Assembly (NCBI RefSeq): GCF_001746915.1 | Contig: NZ_MJGC01000110.1 | Coordinates: 1 to 64,000, forward strand | Reading direction: 5' to 3' | Length of the DNA stretch: 64,000 nucleotides | DNA from: Desertifilum tharense IPPAS B-1220 | GTDB lineage: Bacteria > Cyanobacteriota > Cyanobacteriia > Cyanobacteriales > Desertifilaceae | Shown here: positions 34,280 to 43,622 of the stretch, in pieces | How positions within the stretch are numbered: position 1 is the stretch's first letter | How the letters are laid out: each line of letters opens with the position of its first letter | The notes under the pieces: generated by a model | The model's input: only the letters and a program-made list of their open reading frames with translations | Told to the model about the DNA's origin: nothing | Databases searched by the model: none | Made by a program: the position numbers and the translations under genes

Positions 34280-35158
34280 ATGGATGATTCCTTGATCCGC
34301 CAAATCCAAGCGAGCTTACTAGACTTACTCGATTTTACAATTAAAGCACTTCCCGCAATCATTCTGGCGATTATCCTGGTGTTTGTCACCAGTTGGGCAG
34401 CAAAACTGGTTCGCCAAATTGTCTCTAATGTCAGCAATCGCACGGTCAAAAATCAATCGTTGCGATCGCTCATGGTTCAATTGAGTTATGTGGGTGCTTG
34501 GGTTGTTGGGATTCTGATCGCTTCTGTAGTGGCATTTCCCGACCTGCGACTCGGCGATATCATTGGACTATTGGGGTTAGGTTCCGTTGCTATTGGTTTT
34601 GCCTTCCAAGACATCTTTAAGAACTTTCTGGCAGGTATTCTCCTGCTGTTGCAAGAACCCTTCCGCATCGGCGATCAAATTGTGGTAGAAGGATATGAGG
34701 GAACGGTAGAAGAAATTGCCATTCGTTCTACCCAAATCCGCACCTATCAAGGGGAATTAGTGGTTGTTCCCAATGCGATCGTTTTTACCAACCCCGTACA
34801 GGTTCTAACTGCTAAACCCTATCGTCGTACCGATTTAGAAATTGGTTTAGATTACAATACGCCCTTACAGGAAGCCGTCGATACTTTATTTACTGCGGTG
34901 AGTCGGGTTGAAGGAGTTGTGAACGAACCGCCCCCAGAAATTGATATTGTGGCATTTGGCGATAGTTCTATTGATTTTGTCGTGCGCTATTGGACGCTTC
35001 CCCAAAAACTGCATGTTCGCCATATTCGCACTCAAGTGATTATTGCTCTGAAACGGGCTTGCGATCGCGAAAACTTCAATATTCCCTACCCCATTCGCAC
35101 CCTATATTACTTCGACCAAGAAAAGTACAGCGATTATTTACCTCCCGGCGAGCGATAA
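34280..35158 (+). CDS. Small-conductance mechanosensitive channel (MscS family)
   Basis: 292 aa from ATG 34280 (TTG 34262 is an alternative). Membrane helices at about 20-42, 70-90 and 95-115; the third, pore-lining helix is LGLGSVAIGFAFQDIFKNFLAG, with the Gly/Ala-rich pattern of MscS TM3. The following beta domain starts LLLLQEPFRIGDQIVVEGYEG, typical of MscS. It relieves turgor when the membrane is stretched. Stands alone. Confidence 0.94.
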   Translation: MDDSLIRQIQASLLDLLDFTIKALPAIILAIILVFVTSWAAKLVRQIVSNVSNRTVKNQSLRSLMVQLSYVGAWVVGILIASVVAFPDLRLGDIIGLLGLGSVAIGFAFQDIFKNFLAGILLLLQEPFRIGDQIVVEGYEGTVEEIAIRSTQIRTYQGELVVVPNAIVFTNPVQVLTAKPYRRTDLEIGLDYNTPLQEAVDTLFTAVSRVEGVVNEPPPEIDIVAFGDSSIDFVVRYWTLPQKLHVRHIRTQVIIALKRACDRENFNIPYPIRTLYYFDQEKYSDYLPPGER

Positions 35159-35274
35159 GCTGTCTTGAGACAGAGGTAGAATCACTCCTGGGATGGGTAT
35201 GGGTAAACGGTGTTTTTTGACAAGATAGAGACAAGTCAAACATCCGTTTATCCAAAACTTGGAGATTCAAAGTT

Positions 35275-35463
35275 ATGAGTATTGAAAACAGAGCAGAAGC
35301 AACCGCTAAAAATATTGAAGGTAAGCTTCAAGAAGCTGTAGGCGAAGTCACCGGAAATCGCCGCGACCAAGCCGAAGGCAAAATTAAGCAAGCAGAAGCT
35401 CAAGCTCTGCATACCAAAGAAAATATCAAAGATTCCATTAAAGACGAAATCGATCGCGCTTAA
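35275..35463 (+). CDS. CsbD family stress protein
   Basis: 62 aa, highly charged and helical. The sequence ENRAEATAKNIEGKLQEAVG, then GEVTGNRRDQAEGKIKQAEA, is the CsbD-like pattern (two related helices, each G.(L/I)(Q/K)(E/Q)A). CsbD proteins are induced by general stress; the molecular role is unknown. A strong terminator follows 20 nt after the stop. Confidence 0.92.
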   Translation: MSIENRAEATAKNIEGKLQEAVGEVTGNRRDQAEGKIKQAEAQALHTKENIKDSIKDEIDRA

Positions 35464-35483
35464 TTGCATCATCGATTAACGAA

Positions 35484-35516
35484 ACGGGCGGCTATACACT
35501 AGTCGCCCGTTTTTGT
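35484..35516. terminator. Rho-independent terminator
   Basis: ACGGGCG (35484-35490) pairs with CGCCCGT (35504-35510) across a GCTATACACTAGT loop, followed by TTTTGTTT. It ends csbD transcription; rpe converges 16 nt further, so it may act in both directions. Confidence 0.88.
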
Positions 35517-35532
35517 TTAAAGCACCTTCGGA

Positions 35533-36240
35533 CTAAACAGTCGCCAGTTGAGGTTCGGGACGCTTGCTGTTGCGAATTCCGGTAATCGCTTCTGCGTAAT
35601 CTTTGGCTTTGAAGACCGCAGAACCAGCAACAATGGCATTAGCCCCTGCTTCTAGAACTTGCCAGGTATTATTGCCTTTCAGACCGCCATCCACCTCAAT
35701 CCAGGGGTCTAAACCGCGTTCGTCACACATTTGACGCAGCTTGCGGATTTTGGGAACCACCGCCGGAATAAAGCTTTGACCGCCAAATCCGGGGTTAACG
35801 CTCATAATTAAAATCAGATCGCACACCTCTAGCACGTATTCAATCAGCTCTAGAGGTGTTGAAGGATTCAGCACAACTCCGGCTTGTTTGCCGAATTCGC
35901 GAATTTGGCAAAGCGTCCGGTGCAGGTGAGGGGAAGCATTATGCTCGGCGTGAACCGAAATGATATCCGCCCCAGCTTTGGCAAAATCTTCAACGTATTT
36001 TTCCGGCTCGACAATCATCAGGTGAACGTCTAGCGGTTTTTGGGTGACAGGACGAATGGCTTCAACGATTAATGGACCAATCGTGATATTCGGAACAAAC
36101 CGACCATCCATGACATCAACGTGAATCCAATCTGCTCCAGCTCGATCGACCGCTTGAATTTCTTCTCCGAGGCGGCTAAAGTCGGCAGATAGAATAGATG
36201 GGGCAACGACAATGGGTTTCTGAGATTTCGTTTCGGTCAT
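35533..36240 (-). CDS. rpe: Ribulose-phosphate 3-epimerase
   Basis: 235 aa TIM barrel. Visible motifs are PSILSADFSRLGEEI, IHVDVMDGRFVPN with the catalytic Asp, DVHLMIVEPE with the metal-binding His, and IEVDGGLKGNN with the second catalytic Asp. It interconverts ribulose-5-P and xylulose-5-P in the Calvin cycle and the pentose phosphate pathway. Stands alone, convergent with csbD. Confidence 0.96.
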   Translation of the reverse strand: MTETKSQKPIVVAPSILSADFSRLGEEIQAVDRAGADWIHVDVMDGRFVPNITIGPLIVEAIRPVTQKPLDVHLMIVEPEKYVEDFAKAGADIISVHAEHNASPHLHRTLCQIREFGKQAGVVLNPSTPLELIEYVLEVCDLILIMSVNPGFGGQSFIPAVVPKIRKLRQMCDERGLDPWIEVDGGLKGNNTWQVLEAGANAIVAGSAVFKAKDYAEAITGIRNSKRPEPQLATV

Positions 36241-36362
36241 GGCAGTCGATATTCTCCTGGTCTGATGTCTTGCTGTGTCCAGTTTAACAAAATCTTCAGT
36301 ATTACCAACTGCGATCGCGCCTCAATGTTCCACTGTTCGCTCGTGTATAGGGAGGAGCTACA

Positions 36363-37994
36363 TTGGCTCAACTAAAGACCTTCAAAAAATTAGCGGGATT
36401 TGCCTTTGGTTTAGGGGCTTCCCTCGTGGCAATTCCCGTCTTCGCTACAGAGAGTTCCCTTGGGGAAAACGGAATTAACGCCTTGCGCCTTCACGAAGCC
36501 CCTTATAATTTAATCGGCCGTAAAATTGCGATTGGTCAAGTTGAGATTGGTCGCCCCGGACTGTTCGGGTTAGATAAGGCGGTGGCTCGCAATCCTGCGA
36601 TCGCGCCGTTTAAAGTGTTCTTTCGCAATACCATTGCTAAAAATAACGCTAACGTCGATCTGCACGCTCAACAAGTCGCAGGCGTGATGATTAGCTCCGA
36701 TAAAGCCTTTCCCGGCGTTGCACCGGGGGCGCGGTTACACTCGGCCGCTATTGGCACCCTACGGCGCAGCGGTCAGCCGGAAGAATGTCTGTCCGCCCAA
36801 CACTTGGCGCAGCAAAATGGCGGCGACTTGAGAGCAATTAATTTTAGCTTCGGGGAATCTTTGCGCCAAGATCCGCGTCCCAACGCCTTGTTAGATGGAA
36901 ATGCCCTGTTAACCCAATGTATTGATTGGTCGGCGCGGGTGCATAATGTGCTTTACGTGATTGCAGGCAACCAAGGTAAAGGCGGCATTTCGATTCCCAC
37001 CGATAATTACAATGGCATTAACGTGGCGTTTACCCGCCTGGAAAATGGCAGCTTTTCTAAAACCGATTTTGCTAATTTAGGCGACCCTGCCGCCGGGACG
37101 CCGGGACGCATTGCCGGTTATGAAAGTAATGTCGGGCCTCGTCGGTCTATTGGTTTAGTCGCACCGGGCAGTAAAATTTCTTTAGTCAATCTGGATGGAA
37201 CGATTGGACGGGCAAGCGGTACGAGTTTTGCTGCCCCCCATGTCACGGCGACGGTGGCGTTACTTCAAGAATACGGCGATGGAGAAATTCAGCGATCGCT
37301 CTCATCTGTTCCCAATACGACTCTCCCCAACTGGACGTTAGATGCTCGCCGTCACGAAGTCATGAAGGCGGTGATGTTTAATTCTGCCGATAAGTTGAAA
37401 GACCGAGGGAATGGTCTAAATTTGGGCATGACGCGCGATATTTTCGATCAAAGCCATCGGACTTGGTTAGCGTCTGAAGCCTTCTACGACCGCAAAATCC
37501 CCTTGGATATTCAACTAGGGGCCGGACAATTGAATGCGTATCGCGCTTATCAGCAATTTAGTGCGGGTCAATGGCAACCCGGTAGCGCTGTTCCTGCCAA
37601 GGGTTGGGATTACAATAGGGTTTCGGTTGGCGATCGCCCCTATCAAGACTATATCCTCGAACGCCCCTTGCAAGCGGGGAGTATGCTGAGTGCGACTTTG
37701 GTCTGGAACCGCCATGTTGAGCTAAATGATGCCAATCAAAATGGCGAATACGATTTGGGGGAAACTTTTACAGATCGGGGTTTAAATAACCTCGATCTCT
37801 ACCTGATGCCCGCAGACTCCAACAATATTCAAGATAATATTTGGTCTTCGGTCAGCGAGGTAGACAGTACGGAGCATATCTTCCAGCGCATTCCCGAAAC
37901 AGGACGCTACAAAATTCGCGTTTATTTCCACCAGCAGGCAAACGAACCGACTCAAGATTATGCGATCGCTTGGTGGTCAGTTCCAGTGCAATAA
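36363..37994 (+). CDS. S8 family (subtilisin-like) peptidase with Glu in place of the catalytic Asp
   Basis: 543 aa. TTG start at 36363, supported by GGGAGGAG 6 nt upstream and a signal peptide (residues 1-29, AIPVFATE). The S8 core spans about 40-350: catalytic Ser288 in GTSFAAPHV, oxyanion Asn203 in AGNQG, His101 in HAQQVAG (usual HGTHVAG). At the first triad position the usual VIDTG reads GQVEIGRPG, so Glu61 replaces Asp. The C-terminal part (about 385-543) looks like a beta-sandwich (NNLDLYLMP, GRYKIRVYF), often found after secreted S8 domains. A serpin gene follows 230 nt downstream. Confidence 0.88.
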   Translation: MAQLKTFKKLAGFAFGLGASLVAIPVFATESSLGENGINALRLHEAPYNLIGRKIAIGQVEIGRPGLFGLDKAVARNPAIAPFKVFFRNTIAKNNANVDLHAQQVAGVMISSDKAFPGVAPGARLHSAAIGTLRRSGQPEECLSAQHLAQQNGGDLRAINFSFGESLRQDPRPNALLDGNALLTQCIDWSARVHNVLYVIAGNQGKGGISIPTDNYNGINVAFTRLENGSFSKTDFANLGDPAAGTPGRIAGYESNVGPRRSIGLVAPGSKISLVNLDGTIGRASGTSFAAPHVTATVALLQEYGDGEIQRSLSSVPNTTLPNWTLDARRHEVMKAVMFNSADKLKDRGNGLNLGMTRDIFDQSHRTWLASEAFYDRKIPLDIQLGAGQLNAYRAYQQFSAGQWQPGSAVPAKGWDYNRVSVGDRPYQDYILERPLQAGSMLSATLVWNRHVELNDANQNGEYDLGETFTDRGLNNLDLYLMPADSNNIQDNIWSSVSEVDSTEHIFQRIPETGRYKIRVYFHQQANEPTQDYAIAWWSVPVQ

Positions 37995-38224
37995 ACTCGA
38001 TTTGGCACTCTCTTCTCGCTCTTTGTCTATCTGCTTAACGTTACGGTTTCAGTAACCAGACCGCGCTTTAAAAGGGGTTATGGCATCTTAGAACAGAGAG
38101 TTATTCTCAGTTTTAATGTTGCAAGATGTGGAGCTAGGATAATGCCCGTTTGGTTTGACTCCATTTGAGGCCCTATCTTGAACATTAAGCCCTAAAAAAG
38201 TGACTGAACGATAAAGGTCAATCC

Positions 38225-39502
38225 ATGAAGATTCAACTGATGAGGAGTAGCGCGATCGCTGCTTTGGTGATGCTGGGGTTACTAGGAAGCGTAGGGTTAG
38301 ATTATTTAGACTTAGGAATGGCTCAATCTCAGCCGATTTATTCTCAACAAACGCCCATGAATTCAATTCCTACAGTTGACGAACGTCTGGTAACAGCAAA
38401 TACTCAATTTGGTTTTAATCTGTTTTCGCAACTGAGCCAGCAAGAAGGAGAAAAAAATATCTTTATTTCGCCTTCTAGTATTGCGATCGCGCTTTCTATG
38501 GCTTACAACGGGGCAACGGGAGACACGCAACAGGCAATGGCTCAGGCGCTAGAGATTCAAGGTCTATCTTTGTCGGAGGTCAACCAAGCCTACGCCGATT
38601 TTAAGACCGTTCTAGAAAATGCCGATCCTCAAGTCCAGTTGCAAATTGCTAATTCATTATGGGCTAGACAAGGCATCACCTTTAATCCGCAATTTCTCCA
38701 GAACAATCGCCAATTTTATCGAGCGCAGGTGACAGATTTAGATTTTCAAGACCCAGCCGCAACTCAAACTATTAATAATTGGGTAAAGGAAAATACCAAC
38801 GGCAAAATTAACCAAATTGTCGATCGCTTGCGACCGGATGATGTCTTATTTCTGATTAATGCCATTTACTTTAAGGGAAATTGGACGGCACAATTTGATA
38901 AAAGCCAGACCACTAATCAACCCTTTTATGTGAATAATACGCAAACAAAAACCGTGCCGTTAATGTCGCAGCGCGGCAATTATCGTTATTTAGAAACCGA
39001 TAACTTTCAAGCAATTAGCCTGCCCTATTCTAACGGTCGCTGGAGTTTGTACGTCTTTTTACCCAAACCGGATCGCAATCTCGCTCAATTCCAACAACAA
39101 CTGAATGCCGAAAACTGGGATACCTGGATGGCTCAATTTAGAAGACGGGAGGGTTCGATTCAACTTCCCCGCTTCAAAATGGAATATAGCACCAACCTAG
39201 AACAAACATTGAGCGCGTTAGGCATGGGGGTGGCTTTTAGCCGACAAGCCGAGTTTACCCAAATGACGACCGAACCCGTTTACATTGACCAGGTGAAGCA
39301 TAAAACCTTCGTAGAGGTGAACGAAGAAGGAACAGAAGCCGCCGCAGTGACCTCCATTGGAATTCGCACCACTTCAGCACAAATGCCGACAGAACCCTTC
39401 CAAATGGTGGTCGATCGACCGTTCTTCTGTGCGATCCGCGATAATCAAACGGGTAGCCTGTTATTTTTGGGTTCAATCGTCGATCCGGCGCTCAATCGTT
39501 AG
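38225..39502 (+). CDS. Serpin family protease inhibitor
   Basis: 425 aa. N-terminal signal segment (about 8-33), then a complete serpin fold: NIFISPSSIAIALSMAYNGA, VLFLINAIYFKGNWTAQFD and the C-terminal DRPFFCAIRDNQTGSLLFLG. The hinge of the reactive loop (residues 367-377, EEGTEAAAVTS) has small residues, as needed for an inhibitory serpin that traps its protease; the P1 region lies near IRTTSA. Predicted to be exported. Its neighbour is a secreted S8 protease. The last 11 nt overlap the convergent MFS gene. Confidence 0.94.
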   Translation: MKIQLMRSSAIAALVMLGLLGSVGLDYLDLGMAQSQPIYSQQTPMNSIPTVDERLVTANTQFGFNLFSQLSQQEGEKNIFISPSSIAIALSMAYNGATGDTQQAMAQALEIQGLSLSEVNQAYADFKTVLENADPQVQLQIANSLWARQGITFNPQFLQNNRQFYRAQVTDLDFQDPAATQTINNWVKENTNGKINQIVDRLRPDDVLFLINAIYFKGNWTAQFDKSQTTNQPFYVNNTQTKTVPLMSQRGNYRYLETDNFQAISLPYSNGRWSLYVFLPKPDRNLAQFQQQLNAENWDTWMAQFRRREGSIQLPRFKMEYSTNLEQTLSALGMGVAFSRQAEFTQMTTEPVYIDQVKHKTFVEVNEEGTEAAAVTSIGIRTTSAQMPTEPFQMVVDRPFFCAIRDNQTGSLLFLGSIVDPALNR

Positions 39503-40892
39503 GATGGGTAAGGGAGGTGGAGAAGCTTTCCCGTTGGAGTTGATACAGCCACAGGGTACTCAGTGCAGCAATGCAAGTGGCGAGTCCGAAGCACGCACTA
39601 TAGCCAAACCGCAGGGCAAAAAATCCACTTCCCAAACTACCGACAGCCGTAGCAACGCCGATGCTCGCATTATAAAACCCGATCGCGAGTCCTTCTTGGC
39701 TTTTGGGAGCAAGACGAGCGATCGCAGTTGTTCCCGATACGCTAATTGCAGCCCAAGTCACCCCATTAAACAGTTGAACCAGACCCACAATCAAGAGGTT
39801 GCTGGGATGGGGTGGGGTAAGCGCTAGCAAGGTAAAAATCCCAAACAAGCCGCAACGCGCAGCCGTGGCTTGAATTTGCAAGCGCCAGCCAGAATGCTGT
39901 TGGATATAGCGACCGATGGGCACATAAAACCAGGTTTCTAGGGAAGCTTTGCTTAAGGCGATCGCAAAAATTTGAGCATTCGTCACTTGCAAGCGTTCGG
40001 TCAGGAAAATGGGTAGGGGAACGAAAATTAGATTAAACGAGATAAACAAAAACAGCGAACACAAGCAATAGCGACCTAAGCGGGTTTCTAGGAGGGCTAC
40101 TCCTGGCAGCGTTTTCCAACGGGGACGTTCTGGTAATGCTTCGCGAAACGTCGCTTTCAGTAGATCGGGGTGCCAGACAAAATATAATAGGCGGGCCGGA
40201 TAAAAGGTTGCCCGTTTTTCAATCACAGCTACTGTGAGACGACCGAGGAGTTGAGGGCTAAACCGACGACGAGGCTGATGATGGTGCGGTTCTTTAACCC
40301 ATCCCCAGCACAACAGCACGCTGAGGAAGGTAATGGTTCCGGCGAATAGCACCAGACGGCGCAAGGCCGTTTCTGGATCGACCAGGGAAGATCGACCCGT
40401 TAGCCACACAATTCCCAGCACCAGACTGGCGACAAAACTCCAGCCGCTCATTTGATAAAATCGCCCGAAATATCCCGACCACTCTTGTTCGGGAAAACTA
40501 TCCACCACTAAAGCTGAACTGGCTGGAGTAATGCTGGTCATGAAAAACCCGTTCAGCGTGCTGTATAAAATCGCCTGCGGCAAGGTTTCGGCAAAACTGA
40601 GTAGGCTGGTACAAAAACCAAACCCTAAAAAGCCTAAAATCAAGAAAGGACGGCGTACCCTTAAGCGATCGGATAAGTTGCCCCAAAAAATAAACCCTAC
40701 AACCCCGACTAAGGCGGTTAAAGCGTGAATGCGGGCAACATCGCCAACCGTTCCGTCTACCCCCTGAACGATGAGTAAAGGTAGGGTGACAATCAGTAGG
40801 CTTTCGCCGAGTTTAAAGGGGATAAAAGCAAAAAACCACAACGGTAATGACGGGTTCACCCCTTGAGGTTTGCCGGAAAAACCAAAATGCAT
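39492..40892 (-). CDS. Major facilitator superfamily transporter
   Basis: 466 aa with about 12 membrane helices in two halves. The loop 2-3 motif of the MFS is seen as FIFWGNLSDRLRVRRPFLILG (GxxSDRxxRR type). A cytoplasmic loop of about 60 residues (185-250) separates the halves. Substrate unknown. The gene ends inside the last codons of the serpin gene on the other strand, a tail-to-tail overlap of 11 nt. Confidence 0.9.
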   Translation of the reverse strand: MHFGFSGKPQGVNPSLPLWFFAFIPFKLGESLLIVTLPLLIVQGVDGTVGDVARIHALTALVGVVGFIFWGNLSDRLRVRRPFLILGFLGFGFCTSLLSFAETLPQAILYSTLNGFFMTSITPASSALVVDSFPEQEWSGYFGRFYQMSGWSFVASLVLGIVWLTGRSSLVDPETALRRLVLFAGTITFLSVLLCWGWVKEPHHHQPRRRFSPQLLGRLTVAVIEKRATFYPARLLYFVWHPDLLKATFREALPERPRWKTLPGVALLETRLGRYCLCSLFLFISFNLIFVPLPIFLTERLQVTNAQIFAIALSKASLETWFYVPIGRYIQQHSGWRLQIQATAARCGLFGIFTLLALTPPHPSNLLIVGLVQLFNGVTWAAISVSGTTAIARLAPKSQEGLAIGFYNASIGVATAVGSLGSGFFALRFGYSACFGLATCIAALSTLWLYQLQRESFSTSLTHPND

Positions 40893-41070
40893 TCTCTCAG
40901 TTAACGATCTTGAACGCGATCGCGCTGTAATTAACGTTCTTTCTCTTGGCTATGATGACGCTTAAATCTTTGAGTGGGTTCTGTCTTTATGAATAAGCAG
41001 CTAATCTTCTTGACCCATCGACCGAGCGCCTAGAATAGGGCTGTAGAGGTCTGGTTTAGGGGAACGGTTG

Positions 41071-41433
41071 ATGAGAGAGGAGACTGACCCTTTTGAGAAC
41101 GCTGAACTCAATCGCTTGCAGTTGTTTATCTATTATGTGCCTGTTTTAGGATGTATTTCGGCACTGTGGACTATTGCTCGCAGTCAGGGGAACCGCCAGC
41201 AGCGTGCAGCCAGTCGTTTAGCAGTATTATTAGCCTTAGCTTGGGTGGGCGGTCATGCCGTCCTAGAAGCCGGGGCCCGAAGTTCGGAATCCTACGCGTT
41301 TCCGTTGTTGTTAACCAGTAGTCTGCTCACCTCTGGCTACTTTTTAATCAACTTCTGGCTGATGGTTCGCCTGTGGCAGCGTAAGTCCACTCGCTTACCG
41401 GGAGTGAGTCATCTGAGCGATCGCGTTCTTTAG
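41071..41433 (+). CDS. Conserved membrane protein of unknown function
   Basis: 120 aa from ATG 41071; AGGGGAACGGTTG provides the ribosome site. Three or four hydrophobic helices (about 18-36, 52-70, 80-108) with basic loops (ARSQGNRQQRAASR, RLWQRKSTR). Short membrane proteins of this shape are common in cyanobacteria; I do not know a function. Confidence 0.72.
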   Translation: MREETDPFENAELNRLQLFIYYVPVLGCISALWTIARSQGNRQQRAASRLAVLLALAWVGGHAVLEAGARSSESYAFPLLLTSSLLTSGYFLINFWLMVRLWQRKSTRLPGVSHLSDRVL

Positions 41434-41719
41434 CGGGTACCCCTCCTATTGACCCCCTAGGCGAACAATGACAAAATTGCTACTTCAGTGGGAGGGAGCA
41501 AAGAGGGTCGGCAATGTATACCAGAGATTGGGGAGGTGAGTATGCTGATCTCGCTTAAACTCTCAGAAAGAGAGTAATATGGCTCAACTGCTGAAAATGC
41601 TGTCTTTTCAGGACAATTTTTTCCAAGAGCAGCAGGGATAAGCAAAGTTCCCTATACTAATCGTCGTAAGGATGCATTTGCGAATTCAGCGACTTTACTT
41701 TAAAGTCCTTATTTAGTGT

Positions 41720-43135
41720 GTGAGGAAGCAAGTGGCGGCTCAGAAACATCTGAAACAAAATTCTCCCCAGCAAATTAAACCCAGTAATGTGCGGTGGATT
41801 GGTATCGGTCTGGGTTTATCGGGAATTGCTTTATTGTCTGCCACAGCCGGTGCTTTGCTGGCGATTTCTTTAGCCAGTACGCCGCTGATGCAAACTCGCC
41901 TGACAGCGGAGGAAGCTGCTGTTTTTGGCAAGGGCGATCGCATTGCCACAGGCGGGACGCTACAAATGCCTGAGTTGACTCGCCCCGTCAATATTTTAAT
42001 TCTCGGAACCAAAGTTCTCACCTCCGATCTTGATAATCCACCAGACCGCCTTCAGCACCTGGGCTACCACGCTTTGGTGGATTCTTTTGAAGGCTTAACC
42101 GATACCATGCTGCTGGTGCGCTTCGATCCGGCAACGCGCAAGCTGTCCGCCCTCTCGATTCCCCGCGATACGCGCAGTTGGATTGAAGACCACGGCTTGC
42201 AGAAAATTAACGAGGCGAACTTCTATGGCGGCCCTGCTCTTTCAGCGAAGGCCGTTAGCGAACTGCTGGGCGGCGTTGGCATCGATCGCTACATTCGCCT
42301 CAATGTCCAGGGAATTGAAAAGTTGATTGATGCCCTCGGTGGCGTTACGCTCTATGTCCCGCAGGATATGGAGTACCGAGATGATAGTCAACATCTATAC
42401 ATCAACCTCAAGGCCGGACAGCAGCACCTTGATGGCGATCGCGCCATGCAGTTTGTCCGATTCCGTTACGATGATTTAGGCGACATTGGACGGATTCAAC
42501 GCCAGCAGTTATTTATTCGAGCCTTACTCGAACAAGCGCTAAACCCTACAACCTTGGCTCGTTTGCCGAAGTTGATGTCTATTATTCAGTCGAATCTCGA
42601 CACCAACCTCAGCGTTGAAGAATTGTTTGCCCTCGCTGGGTTCGCAACCCGTACAGACCGCTCTCAAGTCCAAATGCTCATGGTTCCAGGTCGGTTCAGT
42701 TCGCCAGAGGAATATCAGGCGAGTTACTGGTTGCCCGACTACGAACGCATCGATACGATGATGAGTCAGCATTTTGGCATGGCAACTGCCACGACTGCAC
42801 GGGCCGTTAAGTCCCTCGATCCCGCCTACGTGAATGTAGCCATTCAAGATAGTACGGGCGAATGGGGCGCGGTTGACGATTTGGTGAATACGCTCTACGA
42901 CCAAGGCTATGGCAATGTTTATGTCAGTCGGCCGTGGAACGAACCGCTAAAGGTGACGCGCATTGTCGCCCAAGATGGCGATGTGACCGTGGCCAAAGAC
43001 TTACAGCGATCGCTCGGCTTTGGGGAAGTGCGCGTTGAAAGTACGGGCAGTTTGCGCTCCGATATTACCATTCAGTTAGGTCAAGACTGGCTGCGGCAAA
43101 AACACCGAATGCTACGCCAGCCGGATCATCTCTAA
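41720..43135 (+). CDS. LytR-CpsA-Psr (LCP) family protein with LytR C-terminal domain
   Basis: 471 aa. Membrane helix at about 33-58; LCP domain about 85-300 with DTMLLVRFDPATRKLSALSIPRDT (substrate-binding Arg/Asp) and MQFVRFRYDDLGDIGRIQRQQ; LytR_C domain about 370-460. LCP enzymes attach polyprenyl-linked glycans to peptidoglycan or other surface acceptors. Starts at GTG 41720 or GTG 41732, the latter with a GAGGAAG site close by. Ends with a 4-nt overlap onto the convergent hypothetical gene. Confidence 0.93.
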   Translation: MRKQVAAQKHLKQNSPQQIKPSNVRWIGIGLGLSGIALLSATAGALLAISLASTPLMQTRLTAEEAAVFGKGDRIATGGTLQMPELTRPVNILILGTKVLTSDLDNPPDRLQHLGYHALVDSFEGLTDTMLLVRFDPATRKLSALSIPRDTRSWIEDHGLQKINEANFYGGPALSAKAVSELLGGVGIDRYIRLNVQGIEKLIDALGGVTLYVPQDMEYRDDSQHLYINLKAGQQHLDGDRAMQFVRFRYDDLGDIGRIQRQQLFIRALLEQALNPTTLARLPKLMSIIQSNLDTNLSVEELFALAGFATRTDRSQVQMLMVPGRFSSPEEYQASYWLPDYERIDTMMSQHFGMATATTARAVKSLDPAYVNVAIQDSTGEWGAVDDLVNTLYDQGYGNVYVSRPWNEPLKVTRIVAQDGDVTVAKDLQRSLGFGEVRVESTGSLRSDITIQLGQDWLRQKHRMLRQPDHL

Positions 43136-43515
43136 TTTGGGCCAGACTCAGGGCGATCGCGCCATTGCGGATCGATCGCTTGCTGTAAGGCTTGTTTATT
43201 GATGGGTTGTTTCACAGGTTGAACCGCTGGTTGAGAAGGGCTGGAAACGCGCTCTATCGCCAGCGGATTCGTTTTTTGTGGCGCTGCAACCGACGGCGAG
43301 AGGAGTTCGTTAAGCAGATCGAGTTGAGCATCTACAATGGTCGGACGGGTTTCGTACCAAGTGGCGATCGCGATCGAGAGTTTCTCCACATCGTCGGGTA
43401 ATGCAGACACCATTTTGGCGAGTTCCGCGAGGTTATTCTCAGTAAACAGGCGGCGCGATCGCTTGTCGCTCAACAGTTCAATAAAAGCTTCTAGATTTTG
43501 TTCGTGAAAAGACAT
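43132..43515 (-). CDS. Hypothetical protein (127 aa)
   Basis: 127 aa from ATG 43515 (MSFHEQNLEAFIELLSDKRS). Residues 1-75 are predicted helical (RRLFTENNLAELAKMVSALP, EKLSIAIATWYETRP), followed by a Pro/Gln/Ser-rich tail with PVKQPINKQALQQAIDPQW. It reads like a small helical domain with a disordered tail. Family not recognised. It is convergent with the LCP gene. Confidence 0.65.
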   Translation of the reverse strand: MSFHEQNLEAFIELLSDKRSRRLFTENNLAELAKMVSALPDDVEKLSIAIATWYETRPTIVDAQLDLLNELLSPSVAAPQKTNPLAIERVSSPSQPAVQPVKQPINKQALQQAIDPQWRDRPESGPN

Positions 43516-43587
43516 CGCTCTATCGTTTGCAGTGGATAACCTCAAGATACCGAACTGAGCGACCCAGACCAAACTCTAAATTAGGGT

Positions 43588-43613
43588 TAGCCCGAATCGT
43601 AACATTCGGGCTA
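43588..43613 (-). terminator. Hairpin downstream of the Rieske gene
   Basis: TAGCCCGAAT (43588-43597) pairs perfectly with ATTCGGGCTA (43604-43613) across the loop CGTAAC, beginning 10 nt after the minus-strand stop. On the minus strand it is followed by ACCCTAATTT, so the T run is weak. Confidence 0.6.
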
Positions 43614-43622
43614 GAAGCAAAA

